Assembly (NCBI RefSeq): GCF_947581915.1
Contig: NZ_CANPWG010000039.1
Span: forward strand, 60,292 to 124,291
Length of the DNA: 64,000 nucleotides
Direction: 5' to 3'
Source of the DNA: Candidatus Palauibacter scopulicola
Lineage (GTDB): Bacteria; Gemmatimonadota; Gemmatimonadetes; Palauibacterales; Palauibacteraceae
In this document: positions 11,012 through 20,100 of the stretch, one piece after another
Layout: every line of letters starts with the position of its first letter
Numbering within the stretch: position 1 is the stretch's first letter
Made by a program: the position numbers and the translations under genes
The notes under the pieces: model-generated
What the model was told of the DNA's origin: nothing
The model's input: only the letters and a program-made list of their open reading frames with translations
Database searches by the model: none

Positions 11012-12607
11012 TCAGCGCGGCGGCGGCATGCGCGTGGGTCGCGCGGAGCGGCGGGTTCGGATGTCCACGAAGGCGATGAGGCCGGGATCGCCGGGCTCCG
11101 CCGTGGAGCCGGCGGCCACCCCGAACTCGAGCCGGAAATCCCACATCCGCAGAGCCAGCCCGCCCTGGACCGAGCCGTACAATTCGAACTCGTCCCAAGG
11201 CGAGTCGATCCCTCCCCCGCTGCCGCGCGCGAACACGTCCACGCCCCCGAGTGCGGCGTCGCCGAGGAGGGGGATGGCGTACGCGGCTTCCGCGTAGACG
11301 AGGCGGGGGCCGCGCCGGCCGCGCAGCGGCATGGTGGGCAGCGTTCCGATCCCCCCGATCATCGAGTAGCGCTGCATGGGCAAACGTCCGCTCACGTCGA
11401 AGCGCCCGATCCCGAAGGCTTCGACGGCATGCCCCGACGCCAGCACCCGACGAGCGGAGACGCGCCCCTCCACCAGCAGGAAGTTGTACTTCGGTATCGG
11501 GCCGAGGCCGACCGTGATGTGGCTGAGCTCGTCCTCCAACCCGACCTCGACACCGAGACCCATCGCATTGTGCCCGCCTCTACCCTGCGACTCCCACTCG
11601 AAGCCGAGGCGCCCGAACCACAGGCTTCCGTTGTCAATCTGGAGATGAGGATCGTAGTCCGGGAGCGACGGGAACGGCCCCGGCGGCTCCTCGCCAAAGA
11701 GGATCGTCACGTTGCGGAAGCGAAAGTCCTCCGCCTGTTCGCGTCCCAGCGCCGCGACGACGCGCCAGCGGGGCGCATCTTCCCACACGGGCGGCTCCGG
11801 CGAGGTCCATTCCAGTTCCAGGCCGATCTCCCGCGAGTCGTAGTGGCTGCCGACGTCGTCGCCGGCCACGAAGTGCGCGAGGCTGTTGTACCAGGTCGGG
11901 CGGATCCACTCTTCGTTGCTGACCACGGCGCTCGTCGCGAACAGGCCCAGCCGTAAACGTTCGCCGAAGCGCCCGGAGCTGTGGAGGCGGTAGTCTACGT
12001 CCTCGCGGGCGGGGATCCAGGTGAGGCCGCCCGCGATTTCGGGGCGGCCGGGATCGGTGGGGAGGCGGGCCAGCGCGCCGACGGGGATCGAAAGGCCGTT
12101 CACCCGGTCGTAGGTGGGGAGATGGAAGCCCAACGTGCCGTCGAGTTCGAAGGCGGGCTCCGGCTCGATTTCCGGGATGATCTCGAATCCGCCCCGCGAG
12201 GGCCGGACGCGGAGCGGCTCGTTCGGACGATAAGTGACGGCCCCCTCGACTTCCGCCACGTCCGAGTCGTAGAACCCGCCCCCGAGCACCAGCACATCCC
12301 CGGCGATGGACGCCCCGGAGCGAAGGAAGAGGTCGCCGTCGACGACGTAGAGATCGCCCTCGACTCGCCCGGCGATGCGAGCGGTGCCCTCGAGCAGGAG
12401 GACGGCGCCCGGTACCGTGTCCCCGCGGGCCAAAACCGTGTCCCTCGTCCACACCGCGAAGCCGCCGGCGTCGAGGAAGGCCGCCAGCGCCGCCTGCGCC
12501 TCCGACCGCGGCTCCTCCGCCAGCCACACCTCCTGCCCACTCGCCGGGGCCGGCAGCCCGGCGGCTGGCCCCGCAGCGAGCGCGGCCGCAAGCACGTAGC
12601 GCTTCAT
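11012..12607 (-). CDS. Secreted bactofilin-like plus outer-membrane barrel-type protein
   Basis: I do not recognise a named family for this 531-residue protein. It has a clear signal peptide (MKRYVLAAALAAG, cleavage near residue 24). Residues ~60-130 hold Gly/Val-rich repeats (ARIAGRVEGDLYVVDGDLF, GASIAGDVLVLGGGFYDS) resembling the beta-helix of bactofilins or polymer-forming proteins. The remaining ~400 residues alternate polar and aromatic residues in beta-strand style (RLGLFATSAVV, YNFLLVEGRVSA) and end in a strand, suggesting an outer-membrane barrel. The ATG overlaps the nitroreductase stop (ATGA). Confidence 0.75.
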   Translation of the reverse strand: MKRYVLAAALAAGPAAGLPAPASGQEVWLAEEPRSEAQAALAAFLDAGGFAVWTRDTVLARGDTVPGAVLLLEGTARIAGRVEGDLYVVDGDLFLRSGASIAGDVLVLGGGFYDSDVAEVEGAVTYRPNEPLRVRPSRGGFEIIPEIEPEPAFELDGTLGFHLPTYDRVNGLSIPVGALARLPTDPGRPEIAGGLTWIPAREDVDYRLHSSGRFGERLRLGLFATSAVVSNEEWIRPTWYNSLAHFVAGDDVGSHYDSREIGLELEWTSPEPPVWEDAPRWRVVAALGREQAEDFRFRNVTILFGEEPPGPFPSLPDYDPHLQIDNGSLWFGRLGFEWESQGRGGHNAMGLGVEVGLEDELSHITVGLGPIPKYNFLLVEGRVSARRVLASGHAVEAFGIGRFDVSGRLPMQRYSMIGGIGTLPTMPLRGRRGPRLVYAEAAYAIPLLGDAALGGVDVFARGSGGGIDSPWDEFELYGSVQGGLALRMWDFRLEFGVAAGSTAEPGDPGLIAFVDIRTRRSARPTRMPPPR

Positions 12608-13146
12608 TCGGCCGCCCTCACCGGCGTCCGCCAGCGGTCCCAGGCGATCACCTCCTCGCGCGGCAGCCGCTCCGGCAGCTCCGCCAGCCCATCGTGGTAC
12701 CCGAGGCAGAAGAGGGCCACGATCGGCACGTGCTCCGGAACGCCCAGGATCTCGCGGACGTTGCCCTCCCGGAAGCCGTAGACCCAGCTCGACTGCACGC
12801 CGAGATCCGCCGCCGCGAGCATCATCGTCTGGGTCGCGGCGGCGAGGTCCATGGCGAAGCTCGGACGGCCCGTGCCGCTCACGTGCGAGTGGATCCGCGC
12901 GCAGCAGGCGACGACGACGGGCGCCGTCATCACGTGCGGGTGGTTGAAGGCCGCCGCCGCGATCCTGTGGCGCGCCAGCGCCTCCTGCACGACGACGAAG
13001 CGCCACGGCTGCGCCTCTCGGGCGGAAGATGCGTAGCGCGCCGCTTCCAGCACCGCCTCCACGACCTCGGGTTCGACGAGATGGTCGCGGAAGCGCCGGA
13101 CCGGACGCCGGTTGCGCGACAGGTGGAGGAGGCGCGTCAACCGCAT
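12604..13146 (-). CDS. Nitroreductase-family FMN oxidoreductase
   Basis: This 180-residue protein has the nitroreductase start RNRRPVRRFRD (FMN phosphate binding), SSAREAQPWRFVVV near residue 40, and the GVQSSWVYGFREGNVREILG segment, broken here as GVQSSWVYGF then REILGVPEHVPIVALFCLGY. Such enzymes reduce nitro compounds, quinones or flavin-type substrates with NAD(P)H; the physiological substrate is unknown. It lies between a site-specific recombinase and the barrel-protein gene, and this context gives no functional clue. Confidence 0.88.
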   Translation of the reverse strand: MRLTRLLHLSRNRRPVRRFRDHLVEPEVVEAVLEAARYASSAREAQPWRFVVVQEALARHRIAAAAFNHPHVMTAPVVVACCARIHSHVSGTGRPSFAMDLAAATQTMMLAAADLGVQSSWVYGFREGNVREILGVPEHVPIVALFCLGYHDGLAELPERLPREEVIAWDRWRTPVRAAE

Positions 13147-13185
13147 CTGCGCCGCTCACCCGCAATGTCGTTCCCCACGACGCCG

Positions 13186-14100
13186 TCACCCACGCGGATG
13201 GTGGCTGCGGTGTACCTGCCGCAGGTGCGACCGGTCCACGTGCGTGTAGATCTCGGTCGTCGAGATGTCTGCATGTCCGAGCATCTCCTGGACCGACGCG
13301 AGGTCGGCGCCTCCCTCGAGCAGGTGCGTCGCGAAGCTGTGGCGCAACGTATGGGGCGTCACGTGCTTCAGGATGCCGGCGCGCTCGACGTGGCGGCGAA
13401 GGATCTTCCAGACGCCCATCCGGCTCAGCGGAAGCCCCCGGGCGTTGAGAAAGATGTGCCCGGCGGATCCTCCCCGGTCGAGCGCCGGCCTGGTGGTTCG
13501 AAGGTATCGGCGCACCGCCGAGCGCGCAGCCGCGCCGACTGGCACGAACCTCTCCTTCCCCCCCTTCCCCCGCACGCGGACGAGGGCCTCGTCGAGGTCG
13601 AGGTCCCGCCCCTTCAGCGAGACCAGTTCGGACACGCGGAGCCCGCAGCCGTAGAGGATCTCGAGCATCGCCTCGTCTCGCCGCACCGTGCGGCTCTCCG
13701 GATCCCCCGCCCCGATCAGCGCCTCGATCTCGGGGACGGAAAGCACGTCCGGGAGAGGGCGGCCCGCGCGCGGCGCTTCGAGGCGCTCGCTCGGATCGGA
13801 TTCGACGGCGTCTTCGACGACGAGGAAGCGGAAGTAACCGCGCAGCGCATAGACGCTACGCGCGACCGTGGAGGCCGCCCGCCCCGCGCCGGCCAGCCGC
13901 GCGACATGGTCGCGAAGCAGCCCGTACGTGACCCCGGCCGGCCCCTCGACGCCCTCCGAGGCCGCGAACGCCGCGAAGCGCCGGGCTTCGCGCAGGTACG
14001 CTTCGATGGTGCGCGGAGAGAGTCCTCGTTCGAAGCCGAGATGGTCGCGGAAAGATTCGAGGTGGAAGGCGCGCTCGATGTCCGGGCCTTCTCGCGTCAC
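13186..14100 (-). CDS. xerD: Tyrosine recombinase XerD/XerC type
   Basis: Xer recombinases resolve chromosome dimers at dif. The 304 residues have an N-terminal SAM-like core-binding domain (SFRDHLGFERGLSPRTIEAY) and the catalytic set: Arg in CGLRVSELVSL, Lys in RGKGGKERFVP, His/Arg in HTLRHSFATHLLEGG, His in LGHADISTT and the nucleophile Tyr in EIYTHVD. The GTG at 14100 overlaps the dedA stop (GTGA) and gives the normal ~300-residue length. XerC versus XerD cannot be separated with certainty; it looks like the housekeeping enzyme, since no mobile element surrounds it. Confidence 0.92.
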   Translation of the reverse strand: MTREGPDIERAFHLESFRDHLGFERGLSPRTIEAYLREARRFAAFAASEGVEGPAGVTYGLLRDHVARLAGAGRAASTVARSVYALRGYFRFLVVEDAVESDPSERLEAPRAGRPLPDVLSVPEIEALIGAGDPESRTVRRDEAMLEILYGCGLRVSELVSLKGRDLDLDEALVRVRGKGGKERFVPVGAAARSAVRRYLRTTRPALDRGGSAGHIFLNARGLPLSRMGVWKILRRHVERAGILKHVTPHTLRHSFATHLLEGGADLASVQEMLGHADISTTEIYTHVDRSHLRQVHRSHHPRG

Positions 14101-14756
14101 GGCGATGCCCGCGATCCGCCGTCCGCGGAACTGCCATCGTCGCGCCGGCTGCGGATCCACCAGCCGACGATGGCGCCGATGAGGATGGCGGCCACGAGCA
14201 GCAGCCAGGCGTTCACCTGGCCCAGCAGCTCCATGAGGCGGTCCACGTTGCGCGAGGCGAACAGGCCCCCCGCCAGCATGAGCCCGTTCCAGAGCAGCGA
14301 GGCGGCGACGACCGGGGCCATCGCCCGCACCGCGCCCAACCCCGTGAACCCCGCGAAGGTGGGGACGACCACGCGCAGCACCGGCAGGCAGCGGGCGAAG
14401 AAGATGGCCCACAACCCGTGCCGCTCGTAGAAGCGGGCCAGGCGCCGGAACTGGTGCGGGCGGAGGAGGCGCCGGCCCCAGCCGGTCTCGAAAGCGCCGC
14501 GGCCCCGCCGCCGCGCGAGTCCGAACACGACCATCGCGCCGCCGGAGTTCGCGATCCACGCGCAGAGGAGGACGGGGAGGGGCTGCAGCGATCCCCGGTC
14601 CGCGAGCACGGCGCCGAGCACGACGAACGTGTCGGACGGGACGGGCGGGAAGATGTTCTCGAGCGCGGAGCCCGCGGTGATGAGCGCGTAGGCGGTGAGC
14701 GCCGGCAGGGCGAGGAGGAAATCGAGGAGGGGTTGAACGCCCGGAACCTCAGGCAC
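14097..14756 (-). CDS. DedA-family membrane protein
   Basis: This 219-residue integral membrane protein carries the DedA signature: ENIFPPVPSDTF near residue 33, the GAMVVFGLARRRGRGAF segment, and FFARCLPVLRVVVPTFAG with its conserved Arg residues. Several hydrophobic segments follow, the last near residues 180-200. DedA/SNARE-associated proteins act as undecaprenyl-phosphate or phospholipid flippases in known cases. The GTG start lies 8 bases inside the 3' end of ispF. Confidence 0.92.
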   Translation of the reverse strand: MPEVPGVQPLLDFLLALPALTAYALITAGSALENIFPPVPSDTFVVLGAVLADRGSLQPLPVLLCAWIANSGGAMVVFGLARRRGRGAFETGWGRRLLRPHQFRRLARFYERHGLWAIFFARCLPVLRVVVPTFAGFTGLGAVRAMAPVVAASLLWNGLMLAGGLFASRNVDRLMELLGQVNAWLLLVAAILIGAIVGWWIRSRRDDGSSADGGSRASP

Positions 14757-15237
14757 CGTCCCCCGCAGCCGGGGTCACCGTCGCGACCGCGATGGCGGCG
14801 AGGCCCTCGCCCCGCCCGATCCACCCCATCCCTTCGTTCGACTTCCCCTTGATCGACACGCCGGCCGCCCCCGTGCCCAGAGCCTCTCCCAGCCGCTCCC
14901 GCATGGCCTCGGCGTGCGGCGAGATGCGGGGCCGCTCGGCGATGACGGTCGCGTCGACGTTCACCACCCGGAATCCCCCGTCGCGCAGGCGGCGCACCGC
15001 CGAGGCGAGGAGTTCGATGGAGTCGGCGCCCGCGTACGCGGGGTCCGTATCCGGAAAGAGGACGCCGATGTCTCCGAGGCCCGCGGCGCCCAGGACCGCA
15101 TCGGTGATCGCGTGCGCGACCGCGTCCCCGTCGGAGTGTCCCTTCAGTCCGGGCGCGTCGGGGATCGCCACGCCCCCCAGCACGAGGGGCCGCGTCTCAT
15201 CGAAGCGGTGGGAATCGTACCCGACGCCGGTCCGCAC
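14749..15237 (-). CDS. ispF: 2-C-methyl-D-erythritol 2,4-cyclodiphosphate synthase
   Basis: IspF cyclises CDP-methylerythritol 2-phosphate in the MEP isoprenoid pathway. The 162 residues contain the zinc-binding GVGYDSHRF (Asp and His) and GHSDGDAVAHA (His), plus DIGVLFPDTDP and IKGKSNEGMGWIGRGEG. A GTG start is used. ispD lies 40 kb away in this window and is not fused, so both MEP genes are separate. Confidence 0.96.
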   Translation of the reverse strand: MRTGVGYDSHRFDETRPLVLGGVAIPDAPGLKGHSDGDAVAHAITDAVLGAAGLGDIGVLFPDTDPAYAGADSIELLASAVRRLRDGGFRVVNVDATVIAERPRISPHAEAMRERLGEALGTGAAGVSIKGKSNEGMGWIGRGEGLAAIAVATVTPAAGDGA

Positions 15238-15279
15238 CCGCCGAAGCTCCCCGGCCCAGCTAGGGTCGTGTCCCGGACA

Positions 15280-15684
15280 CTAGTCCCGACCCGTGCCCAG
15301 GATGCGGAGGGCGAGGTGGGCCGCGTTCTTCGCGTTGTCGATGCCCACGGCGGCGACGGGGACGCCCGGCGGCATCTGGGCGCACGACAGGAGCGCGTCG
15401 AGCCCCCCGAGCGTGCCCGCTGAAACGGGGACGCCGATCACCGGCAGCGAGGTATGCGCCGCCACGACGCCGGGCAGCGCCGCCGACAACCCCGCCCCGC
15501 AGATCACGACGGAATGGCCGGCTGCCGCCGCCCCCTCCGCCAACTCCGCAGTCCGCTTCGGCTGCCGGTGGGCCGAACTCACCTCGACCTGCACCTCGAC
15601 CCCGTGCTCGCGCAGGATCGCCACGCCCTTGTCCATGGTGGGCATGTCCGATTCCGACCCCATCATCACCAGTACCGAACTCAT
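15280..15684 (-). CDS. purE: 5-(carboxyamino)imidazole ribonucleotide mutase
   Basis: PurE (class I) interconverts N5-CAIR and CAIR in purine synthesis. The 134 residues are slightly short of the common ~160 and show MGSESDMPTM, SAHRQPKRT (usually SAHRTP), GAGLSAALPGVVAAHTSLPV and DNAKNAAHLALRIL. The partner ATPase gene purK is not adjacent; either it lies elsewhere or CAIR is made without it. Confidence 0.95.
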   Translation of the reverse strand: MSSVLVMMGSESDMPTMDKGVAILREHGVEVQVEVSSAHRQPKRTAELAEGAAAAGHSVVICGAGLSAALPGVVAAHTSLPVIGVPVSAGTLGGLDALLSCAQMPPGVPVAAVGIDNAKNAAHLALRILGTGRD

Positions 15685-15733
15685 CCTGTCCTCCCGGCCG
15701 ATCCGCCGCGGGCACCCCCCGCGCGGACGGCCG

Positions 15734-16984
15734 CTAGTTCCCGTTCCAGCGCCGGACGGCCAGACAGACGTTGTGGCCGCCGAACCCGAAAGAATTCGAG
15801 AGCGCGACCTCGACCTCTCGTTCCAGCACGCCTCCGTGGGCGTATTCGAGATCGCACTCGGGATCCGCTTCCTCGAAGTTGATCGTGGGCGGGATGATCC
15901 CCCGCCGGCAGACGAGCGCGGAGATCGCCCCCTCTATGGCCCCCGCCGCCCCGAGCGTGTGTCCCGTCATCGACTTCGTCGAACCCACGACGATCGAGTA
16001 CGCGTGATCGCCCAGGACATCCTTGATCGCCTTCGTCTCGGACACGTCGTTCGCGGGCGTCGACGTGCCGTGCGCGTTGATGTACCCGACGTCCGCCGCG
16101 TCGAGTCCCGCGTCTTCGAGCGCCTGCTCCATGGCGAGCCGTGCCCCTGAACCATCCGGCGCCGGCGCCGTCATGTGGTAGGCATCCGCGCTCTGCCCGA
16201 AGCCCGCCACCTCCCCGAAGATCGTCGCCCCGCGCGCCCTTGCGTGCTCGAGTTCCTCGAGGACGAACATCCCCGCGCCCTCCCCGAGCACGAACCCGTC
16301 GCGGTGCGCGTCGAAGGGGCGCGAGGCTCGCTTCGGATCGTCGTTGCGCGTCGACATCGCCCGCATGTTCGCGAAGCCGGCGACCGCGAGCGGCGTAATC
16401 GTGGACTCGCTGCCCCCCGTGATCATCACATCGGCTTCGCCGTTCCGGATCGAGCGGAAGGCCAGCCCGACGGAATGCCCGCTGGACGCGCAGGCCGAGA
16501 CGGTGGCATAGTTGGGGCCCTGCGCCCCGTACCGCATCGACACCATCCCCGAGGCCATGTCCGGGATGAACATGGGGATGAAGAACGGGGAGACGCGCCG
16601 GGGCCCGCCGCCGAGCAGCTTTTCGTGCTGCGCCTCGAGAAGCGGAAGCCCGCCGATCCCGACGCCGATGAGCACTCCGACCCTATCCGGCGGAAGCGCT
16701 CCGAACCCCTCCGCGAACCCCGCCTCGGTCACGGCCTGCTCCGCCGCGGCCATCGCGAAGTGGAGGAACCGGTCCGCCCGCCGGGCGTCCTTCCGGTCCA
16801 TGTAATTCGCCGGGTCGAAGTCCTTCACCTCGCAGGCGAAGCGGACCGACTGGTCGGATGCGTCGAACTGGGTGATGGGCCCCGCGCCGCTCACGCCGCG
16901 GAGGAGCGCGTCCCAGGTCGAGTCGGGGTCGAGCCCGATCGGGGTGACGAGGCCGATCCCCGTGATCGCTACACGTCTTCTCAT
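15734..16984 (-). CDS. fabF: Beta-ketoacyl-ACP synthase II
   Basis: FabF elongates acyl-ACP with malonyl-ACP. The 416 residues carry the Cys-His-His triad: nucleophile Cys in SACASSGHSVG, His in NAHGTSTPAND and His in STKSMTGHTLGAAG, plus the C-terminal NSFGFGGHN loop. The active-site context SACASSG is a common variant of TACATG. It is the last gene of the plsX-fabD-fabG-acpP-fabF group, 44 bases after acpP. Confidence 0.96.
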   Translation of the reverse strand: MRRRVAITGIGLVTPIGLDPDSTWDALLRGVSGAGPITQFDASDQSVRFACEVKDFDPANYMDRKDARRADRFLHFAMAAAEQAVTEAGFAEGFGALPPDRVGVLIGVGIGGLPLLEAQHEKLLGGGPRRVSPFFIPMFIPDMASGMVSMRYGAQGPNYATVSACASSGHSVGLAFRSIRNGEADVMITGGSESTITPLAVAGFANMRAMSTRNDDPKRASRPFDAHRDGFVLGEGAGMFVLEELEHARARGATIFGEVAGFGQSADAYHMTAPAPDGSGARLAMEQALEDAGLDAADVGYINAHGTSTPANDVSETKAIKDVLGDHAYSIVVGSTKSMTGHTLGAAGAIEGAISALVCRRGIIPPTINFEEADPECDLEYAHGGVLEREVEVALSNSFGFGGHNVCLAVRRWNGN

Positions 16985-17028
16985 GAAATGAAGGGCCCGC
17001 GGGCGATGGCCACCCGTAGGAAGCCTCG

Positions 17029-17259
17029 CTAGACCTTCTCGTTCAGATACGCGATGGCCTCCGCGACCGTCTGCATCCTCTCCGCGTCCTCATCCGGGAT
17101 CTCGATCCCGAACTCCTCCTCGAAAGCCATCACGAGTTCGACGGTATCGAGCGAGTCGGCGCCCAGATCATCGACGAAGTTCGCGTCGTCCACCACCTTC
17201 TCCTGCTCCACGCCGAGTTCCTGCGCGATGATCTCCCGCACGCGTGCCGCGTTGTCCAT
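17029..17259 (-). CDS. acpP: Acyl carrier protein
   Basis: This 76-residue acidic protein carries growing acyl chains on a phosphopantetheine arm attached to the Ser of [18 protein letters not shown]. The ATG follows an AAGGAG Shine-Dalgarno by 10 bases. It lies in the standard position between fabG and fabF, and the 89-base gap upstream is the longest in this fatty-acid group. Confidence 0.97.
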   Translation of the reverse strand: MDNAARVREIIAQELGVEQEKVVDDANFVDDLGADSLDTVELVMAFEEEFGIEIPDEDAERMQTVAEAIAYLNEKV

Positions 17260-17348
17260 GATTGCGTGTTCTCCTTGTATGAAGGGGACCGACCCGAGGC
17301 CCCGCCGTTTCCCGACCCTTTCCGGCGACCGAATATGCGGCGTTGTCG

Positions 17349-18092
17349 CTAGGACTGCATGACCATCCCGCCGTCGACGACGATCACCTGCCCGGTAACG
17401 TACGAAGCCCCGGGACCGACGAGAAATCGCACCACCGTGGCGACATCTTCCGGGGACCCCGGCCGGCCGAGGGGAATCCTCTCCGACATGGCTTTTTGGA
17501 CGCTTTCGGGCAGTCCCGAGGTCATGTCGGTCGAGATGAACCCGGGGGCGACCGCGTTGGCCCGCACGCCCCGACTCGCGAGTTCCTGAGCGACGCTTCG
17601 GGTGAGCGAGATCAGGGCGGCTTTGGCCGCCGCATAGTTGGACTGGCCGCGGTTTCCCGTCAAGCCCACCACGCTCGAGATGTTCACGATGTTTCCGGCG
17701 CGCCGCTTCATCATGCCGCGGGCGACGGCCCGCATGAGATAGAAGGCCCCCGACAGATTCGTGTCGAGCACGGACCGCCAGTCCTCGTCCTTGAGGCGGA
17801 GGAGGATGTTGTCGCGCGTGATGCCCGCGTTGTTCACGAGGATCGTCGCGGCCCCGAGACTCTCAGAGACCTCCGCTACGAGTCCCTTGCACGCTCCCGG
17901 ATCGGAGATGTCGCAACCGAAGCCCGCGTGACCGTCTCCCGGCAAATCCCGGGCAACGGCTTGAGCGCGATCCGCTCCCGTGCCGACCACCGCGACGCGG
18001 GCGCCCCCCCGGGCCAGTTCCATCGCGATCGCGGTCCCGATGCCGCGCGTCGCCCCCGTGACGATGGCGATCTCTCCCGTCAGTTCACTCAT
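17349..18092 (-). CDS. fabG: 3-oxoacyl-ACP reductase
   Basis: FabG reduces 3-ketoacyl-ACP with NADPH. The 247-residue short-chain dehydrogenase has [12 protein letters not shown] (cofactor loop), [14 protein letters not shown] and the Ser-Tyr-Lys triad in [12 protein letters not shown] then [10 protein letters not shown]. The length and C-terminal [12 protein letters not shown] are typical. It follows fabD by 30 bases. Confidence 0.96.
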   Translation of the reverse strand: MSELTGEIAIVTGATRGIGTAIAMELARGGARVAVVGTGADRAQAVARDLPGDGHAGFGCDISDPGACKGLVAEVSESLGAATILVNNAGITRDNILLRLKDEDWRSVLDTNLSGAFYLMRAVARGMMKRRAGNIVNISSVVGLTGNRGQSNYAAAKAALISLTRSVAQELASRGVRANAVAPGFISTDMTSGLPESVQKAMSERIPLGRPGSPEDVATVVRFLVGPGASYVTGQVIVVDGGMVMQS

Positions 18093-18122
18093 TCAGGCAT
18101 CCCGTCAGCGAGTCCGAGTCAG

Positions 18123-19058
18123 CTAGTCCGAAGATCCCAGGTAGGCGTCCACGGACGGCGAATCTCCGACCGCGGTCACGCGCAGACTTCGATCGATGCG
18201 GCGGGCGAGGCCCGAGAGCACGTTGCCGGGTCCGACCTCCAGCCAGCGCGCGGTGCCCGTCTCGCGGATGCGTTCGATCCCCTCCATCCACCGGACGGGC
18301 GAGGTGAGCTGAAGGATGAGGGTTCGCCGGGCCTCCCCCGAGTCCGTCACGGGTGTCGCCGTGGCGTTGGAGACGATGGGAAACGACGGGTCCCGCCACT
18401 GCGTACCATCGAGCGTCGCCGCCAGCCCGTCGGCCGCCGTCGCCATCAGGGGCGAATGGAACGCGCCGCTCACGTTGAGCGGGAGCACGCGGCGCGCGCC
18501 GGCCTCCGAGGCGAGCCGGCCCGCCGCGGCCACGGCGTCGAGATCGCCGCTGATGACGACCTGGCCCGGCGCGTTGAGATTCGCGGGCACGGCGATCCCC
18601 CCTGCCTCCGCCGCCCGCTCGCACGCGCCGGCGACGGATTCGGCGTCCAGCCCGAGGATGGCGGCCATCGTACCCGGCCGGTCCGCGCCCGAAGCCCCCA
18701 TCATCCGGCCGCGCTCGCGCACGATCCGGAGGCCGTCCTCGAAGCCGAAGGCGTCGGACACGAGGTAGGCCGACAGCTCCCCGAGCGAATGTCCCGCCCC
18801 GATGCCGGCCTTCCCGGCGCGCGCGGCGATGAGGCGCCAGACGGCGAAGGAGTGCAGCATGATCGCGGGCTGCGCGTTCTCCGTGGCCCGCAGTTCCTCT
18901 TCCGGCCCCTGCCAGCAGATCCGGCTCAGCGGCATGCCGAGCGTGTCGTCCGCCCGCTCGTAGAGTTCCCGCACCGACGCATCGTCTTCCGCCAGATCCC
19001 GTCCCATGCCCACGTACTGGGAGCCCTGTCCCGGGAAAAGGAGCGCGACCCCGCTCAC
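18123..19058 (-). CDS. fabD: Malonyl CoA-ACP transacylase
   Basis: FabD loads malonyl groups from CoA onto ACP. The 311 residues begin SGVALLFPGQGSQYVGMG and contain the nucleophile Ser in GAGHSLGELSAYL, with the oxyanion Gln in GQGSQ. I use the GTG at 19058 because it overlaps the plsX stop (GTGA) and puts the conserved FPGQGSQ at residue ~8. fabH, normally between plsX and fabD, is missing. Confidence 0.95.
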   Translation of the reverse strand: MSGVALLFPGQGSQYVGMGRDLAEDDASVRELYERADDTLGMPLSRICWQGPEEELRATENAQPAIMLHSFAVWRLIAARAGKAGIGAGHSLGELSAYLVSDAFGFEDGLRIVRERGRMMGASGADRPGTMAAILGLDAESVAGACERAAEAGGIAVPANLNAPGQVVISGDLDAVAAAGRLASEAGARRVLPLNVSGAFHSPLMATAADGLAATLDGTQWRDPSFPIVSNATATPVTDSGEARRTLILQLTSPVRWMEGIERIRETGTARWLEVGPGNVLSGLARRIDRSLRVTAVGDSPSVDAYLGSSD

Positions 19059-20035
19059 GCGCCGCTCTCCCGCATCCGGGCGAGGGAGGTGCGAGTGACG
19101 GTGGTGAAGCCCGAGGCGGCGCAGTCGGCCGCCGTGCGAATTCCGTTCATGATGGCGCGCGCGGGCGAGGTCCCGTGACAGATGACCGCGACCCCGTCCA
19201 CGCCGAACAGGGGCGCCCCGCCGTATTCGGCATAGTCGAGAACGCGCAGCGCTTCGCCGAGTTCGCCTCCCTCGCCGACGCCGGCGCTGCGGAAGATCCC
19301 GAGCACGAACTCGGCGATCGACTCGTAGAACTTGAGCAGCACGTTGCCGACGAAGCCGCCGCACACGAGCACGTCGCAGGCGCCGGTCACGATCTGGTGT
19401 CCCTCCACGTTTCCGATGAAATGGAGCCCGGGGTCGGCGGAGAGGAGGCCGTGGGCCGTCGCGATCGCATCCCCCCCCTTCTCGCCCTCCACGCCGATGT
19501 TGAGCAGGCCAACCCGGGGTCGGCCGATCGAGAGCGTCCGGCGCAGATACGTCGAGCCCAGGTGGGCGAACTGGTGCAGTTGCCGCGGACGAACATCCAC
19601 GTTCGCGCCCACGTCCATGACGAGCACGCGCCCGGTCGCGGTCGGGAAGAGGGCGCCGACGGGCGGGCGGTCCACGCCGGGGAGCAGGCCGAGCGTGAGC
19701 ACCGAGGCCACGACCGTGGCCCCCGTCGGCCCGGCGGAGACGAAGCCGTCAGCGCTCCCGTCGCGCACGGCCTCGAGGCCGCGGACCACGGTGCTGTCCG
19801 CCTTCCGCCGCACGGCGAGGGCGGGCGGTTCCGCGGGGCCGATGGACTCCTCCGCCGCGAGCCACGCCACCCGGTCGCGCGGAAAGCGGGTTCGCGCTTC
19901 GCGCAGGAGATCGCCGGGCCCCACGAGCAGGAGGAAGAGATCGTCCGGCCACGCGTCGAGCGCGCCCGCCACAGCCTCCAGCACGGCCTGCGGCGCGGCG
20001 TCTCCGCCCAGCAAATCGACTGCCACCCGAATCAT
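19055..20035 (-). CDS. plsX: Phosphate acyltransferase PlsX
   Basis: PlsX makes acyl-phosphate from acyl-ACP for phospholipid synthesis. The 326 residues include RVAVDLLGGDAAP at the start, GFVSAGPTGATV (usually SAGNTGA), NIGVEGEKGG and CGGFVGNVLLKFYES (usually DGFTGNV), all PlsX landmarks. The order rpmF-plsX-fabD matches the widespread fatty acid/phospholipid operon, and translation is coupled to fabD. The start at 20035 is an ATG directly before the conserved strand. Confidence 0.94.
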   Translation of the reverse strand: MIRVAVDLLGGDAAPQAVLEAVAGALDAWPDDLFLLLVGPGDLLREARTRFPRDRVAWLAAEESIGPAEPPALAVRRKADSTVVRGLEAVRDGSADGFVSAGPTGATVVASVLTLGLLPGVDRPPVGALFPTATGRVLVMDVGANVDVRPRQLHQFAHLGSTYLRRTLSIGRPRVGLLNIGVEGEKGGDAIATAHGLLSADPGLHFIGNVEGHQIVTGACDVLVCGGFVGNVLLKFYESIAEFVLGIFRSAGVGEGGELGEALRVLDYAEYGGAPLFGVDGVAVICHGTSPARAIMNGIRTAADCAASGFTTVTRTSLARMRESGA

Positions 20036-20066
20036 CGGCTGGCCGCCCGACTCATCTACCCGGCCC

Positions 20067-20087
20067 GGCCGCCGGAGGGCGGCGGCC
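20067..20087 (-). other. Perfect 8-bp hairpin between rpmF and plsX
   Basis: Eight bases GGCCGCCG pair perfectly with CGGCGGCC across a 5-base loop in the 65-base gap. No T run follows, so it may be an mRNA processing or partial-termination structure that sets rpmF above the downstream fab genes; that role is inference. Confidence 0.5.
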
Positions 20088-20100
20088 GCGCTCGGGGGCG

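Noticed and set aside
13186..14100. Tyrosine recombinase as a sign of an integrated element
   Set aside because: It looks like housekeeping Xer, sits in an operon with dedA and ispF, and no direct repeats, tRNA target or phage genes flank it.
15268..15280. GTGTCC-C-GGACAC inverted repeat between ispF and purE
   Set aside because: The one-base spacer leaves no usable loop without melting the stem, and it runs into the purE stop; too short to call a terminator.
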